Part shown: piece after piece, positions 57,486 through 64,000 of the stretch
Layout: each line of letters opens with the position of its first letter
Numbering within the stretch: position 1 is the first letter of the stretch
NCBI RefSeq assembly: GCF_905171765.1
Contig: NC_053390.1
Span: 332,598,294 to 332,662,293, forward strand
Origin: Bufo bufo
Lineage: Eukaryota; Chordata; Amphibia; Anura; Bufonidae
Reading direction: 5' to 3'
Length of the DNA: 64,000 nt
Translations under genes and position numbers: made by a program
Notes under the pieces: model-generated
The model's input: only the letters and a program-made list of their open reading frames with translations
What the model was told of the DNA's origin: nothing
Databases searched by the model: none

Positions 57486-60400
57486 TTAGGGTGAGTAAAG
57501 AAATGCACTTGTTCCTGATGAATCACTCAGTTTAGTGGGATAGAATAAGGAGTATTTAATCTTGGCTGCCGCCATTCTCTTCTTGACTTCCCTTAATTCT
57601 GGACGCTTAGCTTGGGTTACCCTCGAGTAATCCGGGTAAATTTGTATTTCCCTGCCATTGTATTCTAGAGGCGAGAGATTTCTTTTATTTTTCATAATAA
57701 TGTCTCTATCCTGGGCATTCATCATTTTAACCAAGATTGCTCTTGGCGGGCTCCTGGCCGGTGGCTGTTTATTTGGTATTCGGTGGGCTCTCTCCACCGA
57801 AAACCACTCAGAAAATCGATCCGCACCAGCCACTTCTAATAACCATTTCTGATCACACCCGCTTGGGTCTTCATTTTCAGCCCCTTCAGGGAACCCAACC
57901 AAGCGAAAATTCGCTCTGCGGGATCTATCCTCCATTTCCGTTCCTCTTTCCTGTAGTGCTTTCTTTTCAGTTTCTATACCCTCCACACTCTTTTTAATCC
58001 CATCCACCTCCCTCTTTAATTCCCTTAAAACCACCTGTAAGTCCTTAACTTTCTCACAGACTTTGTTAATCTCGTTCTTAACCACTTAAGGACCACAGGT
58101 TTATATCCCCTAGTGACCAGGCCCTTTTTTACAAATCGGCACTTCACAACTTTAATGGTTTATTGCTCGGTCATGCAACTTGGCACCCAAATGAATTTTA
58201 CCTCCTTTTCTTTTCACAAATACAGCTTTCTTTTTGTGGTATTCGATTGCTGCTGACATTTTTAGTTTTTCTGATATTAATCAAAATAGACCGCATTTTT
58301 CCCCAAAAAAGTGTATTTTTTACTTTTTCTGGTAAAATTGTTCAAATATAATTACATTTCTATACAAGTTTGTGTTAGAATTTATTGTGCTCCATGTCTT
58401 TGATAAAAAAAAATCCAATAAGTGTATATTTATTGGTTTGCACAAAAGTTATAGCGTTTACAAACTATGGTACAAAAATGTGAATTTCCGCATTTTGAAG
58501 CAGCTCTGACTTTCTGAGCACCTGTAATGTTTCTTGAGATGCTAGAATGCCAAGGATAGAATAAATACCCCCCGAATGACCCCATTTTAGAAAGAAGACA
58601 CCCCAAAGTATTCGTGGAGGGGCATGGTGAGTTCATGTATTATTTTAAAAAAAATTCACAAGTTAGCGGAAAATTACACTTTCTGAGGAAAAATAAATAA
58701 ATAATAAAGTTTCCATTTCTGCTAACTTCTGACAAAAAAAAAAAAAATCTCCCACGGACTCACTATGCCCCTCAGTGAATACCTTGGGGTGTCTACTTTC
58801 CGAAATGGGGTCATTTGTGACGTGTGTTTACTGTTCTGGCATTTTGGGCGGGGCTAAATTGTGAGCAACCCTGTAAAGCCTAAAGGTACTCGTTGGACTT
58901 TAGGCCCCTTTACGCACCTAGGCTGCAAAAAAGTGTCACACATGTGGTATCGCCGTACTCAGAAGAAGTAGGGCAATGTGTTTTGGGGTGTATTTTTACA
59001 TATACCCATGCTGGGTGAGAGAAATATCTCTCTAAAAGTCAACTTTTCCCATTTTTTTATACAAAGTTGTCAATTTACAGAGATATTTCTCTCACCCAGC
59101 ATGGGTATATGTAAAAATACACCCCAAAACACATTGCCCAACTTCTCCTGAGTACGGCAATACCACATGTGTGACACTTTTTTGCAGCCTAGGTGCGCAA
59201 AGGGGCCCAAATTCCAATGAGTACCTTTAGGATTTCACAGGGCATTTGGATTCCAAACTACTTCTCACGCTTTAGGGTCCCTAAAATGCCAGGGCAGTAT
59301 AAATACCCCACAAGTGACCCCATTTTGGAAAGAAGACACCCCAAGGTATTCCTTGAGGGGCATGTCGAGTTCATAGAAGTTTTTTTTTTTGGCACAAGTT
59401 AGCGAAAAATGATTTTATTTTTATTTTTTTCTTACAAAGTCCCATATTCCACTAACTTGTGACAAAAAATAAAATTTTACATGAACTCGCCATGCCCCTC
59501 ATGGAATACCTTGGGGTGTCTTCTTTCCAAAATGGGGTCACTTGTGGGGTATTTATACTGCCCTGGCATTTTAGGGGCCCTAAAGCGTGAGAAGAAGTCT
59601 GGAATCCAAATGTCTAAAAATGCCCTCCTTAAAGGTACTCATTGGAATTTGGGTCCCTTTGCGCACCTAGGCTGTAAAAAAGTGTCACACATGTGGTATC
59701 GCCGTACTCAGGAGAAGTAGGGCAATGTGTTTTGGGGTGTATTTTTACATATACCCATACTGTGTGTGATAAATATCTCTGTAAATGACAACTTTTTCCA
59801 TTTTTTTATACAAAGTTGTCAATTTACAGAGATATTTCTCTCACCCAGCATGGGTATATGTAAAAATACACCCCAAAACACATTGCCCCACATGTGTGAC
59901 ACTTTTTTGCAGCCAAGATGCGCAAAGGGGCCCAAATTCCAATGAGTACCTTTAGGATTTCACAGGGCATTTTTACACATTTGGATTCCGTGAGGGGTAT
60001 GGTGAGTTCATGTAAGATTTTATTTTTTGTCACAAGTTAGTGGAATATGAGACTTTGTAAGAAAAAACAAAAAAACAAAAACACAAAAAAAATCTATTTC
60101 CGCTAACTTGTGGCAAAAAAAAAATATCTTCTATAAACTCGCCATGCCCCTCAAAAGTGATCTTTATAGCGCCGCAGCGATTTTACTGTGTTTTTGCAGT
60201 GATCAGAAAAAAAATAATTCTGTCACTGCGGTGGGGCGGACTGAACGCAAGTGTGCGCACAAGATCAGGCCTGATCGGGCGAACACTGCGTTTTTTGTAG
60301 AGCCTATAGAACATGTCCTATTCTTGTCCGCAATTGCGGACAAGAAAAGGCATTTTCTATATAGTTCTGGCAATGTGCGGATCCGCAAAATGTGGAAAGC

Positions 60401-61235
60401 AAATTGCCGGTGTCCGTGTTTTGCGTATCCGCGGATCCGCAAAACACATACGGACGTCTGAATGGAGCCTAACAGGAGGGTGATCAATGACAGGGGGGTG
60501 ATCAGGGAGTCTATATGGGGTGATCAGGGGTTAATAAGTGGTTAATAAGTGACAGGGGGGGGGCCTAGTGTAGTGTGGTGATTGGTGCTACTTACAGAGC
60601 TGCCTGTGTCCTCTGGTGGTCGATCCAAGCAAAAGGGACCACCAGAGGACCAGGTAGCAGGTATATCAGACGCTGTTAACAAAACAGCATCTAATATACC
60701 TTTTTGGGGTTAAAAAAATCGCATCTACAGCCTGCCAGCTGCTGGAAAGCTGTAGATCAACTTCTCAGCTGCGCGTCGCTGTGAACGCGCGCGTTCACGT
60801 GAAATCTCGGATCTCGCCTTTCGGCGTTAGTGTGACCTGAGAGAGCCGCCGCACTCACGCCTTTCGGCGTTAGTGTGACGGCAAGCGGTTAATCAAAGAC
60901 AAATCTACTTACATTGTAGATATTTTAACTGACAGTTCTCTCAGTGATACACTCGACAGCTGCACAGCACTAAGGATATCTGTCAGTTTCTTGTCCATTA
61001 CTTCTATTTTCTCCTCCATTAGAACATTCTTATCACTTTTCCCCTCTATTCTGTCACTCACTTCCGCTGCTTCCACAAAATTTTGTGAATCTATTAGATC
61101 GGTTTTGTTTTCTCTATAACTCTTCTGATTTGTTCTGCTCTTATATTGTGGTGATTTCAGAAATGTTTCCATCTTTGAGATTGGGCTACTCCCACTTACA
61201 CACAAAGATTTCCTGTTTTGTACCTTTGATGACAT
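57486..61235 (-). pseudogene. LINE ORF1 (coiled coil + RRM), split by TTAA element
   Basis: First part 61235-60909: MSSKVQNRKSL, charged, with a heptad-like MEEKIEVMDKKLTDILSAVQ. After the inserted element (60888-58082) the second part, 58078-57486, gives coiled coil (VKDLQVVLRELKREVDGIKK), the RRM (DRSRRANFRLVGFPEGAE) and the C-terminal domain (ERAHRIPNKQPPARSPPRAI, VTQAKRPELREVKKRM). This is the usual L1 ORF1p order; it binds LINE RNA as a trimer. Apart from one stop 6 codons before the insertion, the two parts are in phase across the TTAA, so the insertion split an otherwise fairly good ORF. Confidence 0.88.
58082..60888. mobile_element. 2.8-kb TTAA-flanked element with large palindromes
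   Basis: TTAA at 58078-58081 and 60889-60892. Termini CCACTTAAGG and ...CGGCAAGCGG share only a short inverted CCRCTT. The interior has two nested palindromes: arms of about 150 bp at 58885-59035/59075-59225 (TGTGACACTTTTTTGCAGCC, ACACCCCAAAACACATTGCC) and a similar pair at 59620-59800/59815-59960. A truncated Harbinger-type end (GTCTGAATGGAGCC|TAA, 60472) lies inside. No transposase; a piggyBac-type mobiliser is inferred only from the TTAA. Confidence 0.75.
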
Positions 61236-63187
61236 TATATTATCCGGAAGATACCTTGTGTATAATGGGGGTGAGAGAGGGGGGGGGGGGGGAGAAAAAA
61301 AGAAAGAAAAAAAAAGCTAGGAGGGAAACAGGGACACAAAGAGGAATGCAGAGAGAAACAAACACTTCAGATAAGTACACAGTTTAAACCGCGGGACATT
61401 TCCACTCAGCACTAATGATCCGCAGTCAATTTTTGGCTTTGCTGGGTGAAAAGTTCCCCAAACAACCAGAAAACAGCCTAAAACATTTAAAGGATATTAG
61501 TATTCTAGGAGTTTTCCGATATATTAGTGCTTTAGGGTCGTCCTTCAGAGCGCTTGCTCTCCGATCAGCTACAGTTCCATTCAGAACTTCAAGAGTTCTT
61601 TGGGAGGGACGGTGTCACATTCGGGAGTGGGGAAAACCCCCCACCGTACGATGACTCAGGGATAAGGAAAGCAACTAGGCCTGAACACAAGGATAAGGGA
61701 GCAGGTCACCTCCTAATGCATCCATATACCTAGCCCTAACTCCTCACCGTATGAGCGGACCTGGATAGTAGGACGGCTCATACCCTGGATACCTAAGGCT
61801 CTGAGTCGCTCTGAGAATCCCTCACAAAGGAGCTGAGGAGAGGCGCCCTTTTCTTCCAGGACACGGAAGAACAGGAGTCTCAAAAGGCCTAGAAGCAGGG
61901 AAAGGAAAAGACAATATGCAGCAAGAGAATCGGCAGGTAAGAAAACAAGACGACACACTTACCTGCCGCTGCCACCATGACTGTAACCCGTGAATACATA
62001 CCGGAGCCCTAACACCAAACAGGACACCATACCAGCAACTCACACAGGTATCCAGCACACCAGACTCCACCAGGACCCCCATGCCAGGTGGCACTGCATA
62101 CAGGCTAGGAAGTCTAGCAGCCATGCTGGAAGATTTCACCAAAAATAGCAGACAAGGAACACCAGGCTAGACATTACAACACACCAAATCATAACCCGAC
62201 ACCAAACATACAATACATGTAAGGGAGAGAAGACATCGCTGGAGACCTCAATGTCTCACTATGAGGCCCTCAATTTGGGAGATGAAGTATGAAGACCAGG
62301 AGCATAACTCCAGCACACACCATGGCTGGAGTACCACTGACTCCTGGCCTCTAGCCACAGGTAAGATGAAGCACCTAGTGACCACGCCCAACAAGGTGGT
62401 TAACCCCTCCAGCACCGGACAGAGGAGGAAACAACTGAAAGGGAACAACATGCAAGGCAACCATGTCACGGAACACACCACAAAGGCCATGACACTGCCC
62501 CCACATGCTGAAACAGCAACACGTTGCCACAGGCAACAGCAAGCGTGGCATAAGTGTCACAGCGCACACCAAAGGCCGTGACAGACGGTACCCCTGTAAA
62601 TGGGCTGGTTTCTTGTGCCAATGTGTGCCAATGAGGGGGGGCGCCCACTCTCCCAGACAAATAATCGCCGCCTACCTGTTCAGGACCATACAGCGCAGGA
62701 TACAGATGCTCGAATATCTGTAGTGCCTCTGGATTCAGGCACAGACATCTATCAATCCGTTCCCGCCAGCCTCCTAATTCCGGTATGTTTAAACCGACAG
62801 CCTTTCCCTTGCATCAAAAGTCCATCTCAAAAAATCAGCGCACCCCCATACACATCCTCTTACCAGTCAGGTGCAATTGCGATCAGAATGAAGGGGGAAA
62901 CGCCAAGACAGGACCAAGGCTTGAACTGCTGGAGGAACAGGCTGGATCAGCTGGATCAGCAGGTAGCCGCGCTGCAGGAGAACACCGGACAGGCACAGAG
63001 GCAAAGCAGGTACAATGGAGCAGATGCCAGGCAGCGGAAGAATGTCCACACACCGCACTCCGACACAAGGCAGCGGGACCGCAGTTGGGGCGACGTCAAG
63101 AGGTCAGCAGGGAAGCAGCAAGGAAGCCGGCGTTCGCAGCACTCACATCGCCGAGATCGAATCAGGAGCCGGGTAAGGGGAGGGAGG
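61236..63187 (-). promoter_or_regulatory. LINE 5' UTR
   Basis: About 1.95 kb upstream of ORF1, moderately GC-rich, with no frame having family support. The several overlapping frames at 62260-63214 on both strands are attributed to composition. The internal promoter of L1-type elements should lie here; no specific motif is claimed. A G-run (GGGGGGGGGG) is at 61282-61291 and purine-rich sequence to 61330. Confidence 0.55.
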
Positions 63188-63196
63188 TGCTATTTT

Positions 63197-63360
63197 AAAG
63201 GCAAATGGTGGTAACACCAAATATTGATTTTATTTAGATTTCTTTTATTTATTCACTTTGCATTAAATGATAAAAATAAAGTAATACTTTTATTTTTGAA
63301 AGCGTTCTTACTTTTTAGCATTATTTCCACACCTGCCTAAAGCTTTTGCACAGTACTGTG
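63197..63360 (+). mobile_element. Tc1-C 3' end
   Basis: AAAGGCAAATGGTGGTAACACCAAATATTG, then CACACCTGCCTAAAGCTTTTGCACAGTACTG, the 3' UTR and inverted repeat of the Tc1 family begun at 47806. Followed by a TG/TA microsatellite (63357-63388). Confidence 0.85.
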
Positions 63361-63388
63361 TGTGTGTGTTTGTGTGTATATATATATA

Positions 63389-64000
63389 CACTTCTCAAAA
63401 AAAAAAAGGGAACACTTAAACAACACAATGTAACTCCAAGTCAATCACACTTCTGTGAAATCAAACTGTCCACTTAGGAAACAACACTGAGTGACAATCA
63501 ATTTCACATGCTGTTGTGCAAATGGGATAGACAACAGGTGGAAATTATAGGCAATTAGCAAGACACCCCCAATAAAGGAGTGGTTCTGCAGGTGGTTACC
63601 ACAGGCCACTTCTCAGTTCCTATGCTTCCTGGCTGATGTTTTGGTCACTTTTGAATGCTGGCGGTGCTTTCACTCTAGCGGTAGTATGAGACGAAGTCTA
63701 CAACCCACACAAGTGGCTCAGGTAGTGCAGCTTATCCAGGATGGCACATCAATGCGAGCTGTGGCAAGAAGGTTTGCTGTGTCTGTCAGCATAGTGTCCA
63801 GAGCATAGAGGCGCTACCAGGAGACAGGCCAGTACATCAGGAGACATGGAGGAGGCCGTAGGAGGGCAACAACCCAGCAGCAGGACCGCTACCTCCGCCT
63901 TTGTGCAAGGAGGAACAGGAGGAGCACTGCCAGAGCCCTGCAAAATGACCTCCAGCAGGCCACAAATGTGCATGTGTCTGCTCAAACGGTCAGAAACAGA
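63389..64000 (+). pseudogene. Tc1-D second copy, truncated by window edge
   Basis: CACTTCTCAAAAAAAAAAAG opens after a TATATA run. The leader matches 38015-37720 in reverse. Transposase starts at 63686 ([20 protein letters not shown]), with an in-frame TAG in the second HTH helix (RA*RRYQE, near 63807) followed by [16 protein letters not shown]. It continues beyond 64000. Read with the copy at 36434 it shows the family is present at least twice with different lesions. Confidence 0.9.

Larger units (their letters stand above)
55381..63187 (-). mobile_element. L1/Tx1-type LINE, full-length ends, internally deleted
   Basis: TGCTATTTT is present at 55372-55380 and 63188-63196, a 9-bp target duplication inside Tc1-C. 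Read on the minus strand: 5' UTR 63187-61236 (GC-rich, no confirmed ORF), ORF1 61235-57486, ORF2 57185-55814, 3' UTR with C-runs and an A-rich tail (55381-55410). The 2.8-kb TTAA element is inserted in ORF1. Confidence 0.9.

Noticed and set aside
61236..63187. Several 60-204-codon overlapping frames on both strands
   Set aside because: GC-rich LINE 5' UTR; frames overlap on both strands and none resembles a known domain.

Overview
This is about 64 kb of vertebrate nuclear DNA, most likely from an anuran amphibian. I infer that from the mix of elements: Penelope-like elements (PLEs), several Tc1/mariner families, hAT elements beginning TAGRGTTGAGCG, an L1/Tx1-type LINE, Harbinger-type fold-back MITEs with TWA target duplications, TTAA-flanked elements and long GATA microsatellites. 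I see no intact host gene, no functional tRNA or rRNA gene, and nothing bacterial or CRISPR-like. Almost every base I can explain belongs to a mobile element or a tandem array, and nearly every coding sequence is broken.

Layout. 1-2.33 kb: 5' part of a hAT-like element (H1) with a 91-bp tandem array, into which a PLE terminal repeat with a hammerhead-ribozyme motif is inserted. 2.76-8.55 kb: a Harbinger-type MITE split by a PLE (reverse transcriptase plus GIY-YIG endonuclease). 6.15-15.68 kb: a recent direct tandem duplication with a 4.76-kb unit, one breakpoint in the PLE and the other in a Tc1 element (Tc1-A), whose 3' half follows to 16.2 kb. 16.6-25.2 kb: a probable solo LTR, MITEs, a mariner-like end, a GATA array and a minisatellite. 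25.2-46.1 kb: a minus-strand PLE split by Tc1-B, which has grown to 19 kb by nesting. Inside Tc1-B lie a second Tc1-B copy, a hAT element (X), a large hAT element (H2) with a broken transposase and a 103-bp array, a mariner with a nearly complete transposase (Tc1-D), and an inferred inversion of about 5 kb. 46.1-47.8 kb: a non-LTR fragment and a plus-strand PLE fragment. 47.8-63.36 kb: one Tc1-C element split by a third hAT element (H3, 7 kb) and by an L1-like LINE that itself carries a 2.8-kb TTAA element. 63.39 kb to the end: a second Tc1-D copy.

The most unusual item is at 50.36-51.66 kb inside H3. An LTR-like segment with a polyadenylation signal is followed by an 18-nt match to the 3' end of tRNA-His (a primer-binding site). 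The leader then runs into a frameshifted stretch encoding the N terminus of a PIWIL1-type Piwi protein, with its arginine-glycine Tudor-docking motif. A homogeneous 295-bp array starts directly after it. This looks like a retroelement-linked capture or retrocopy of a transposon-silencing gene, now sitting inside a DNA transposon.

Target-site duplications readable in the sequence (8 bp for hAT, TA for Tc1, TTAA, TWA for Harbinger-type, 9 bp for the LINE) allow the order of insertion to be reconstructed for most of the window.
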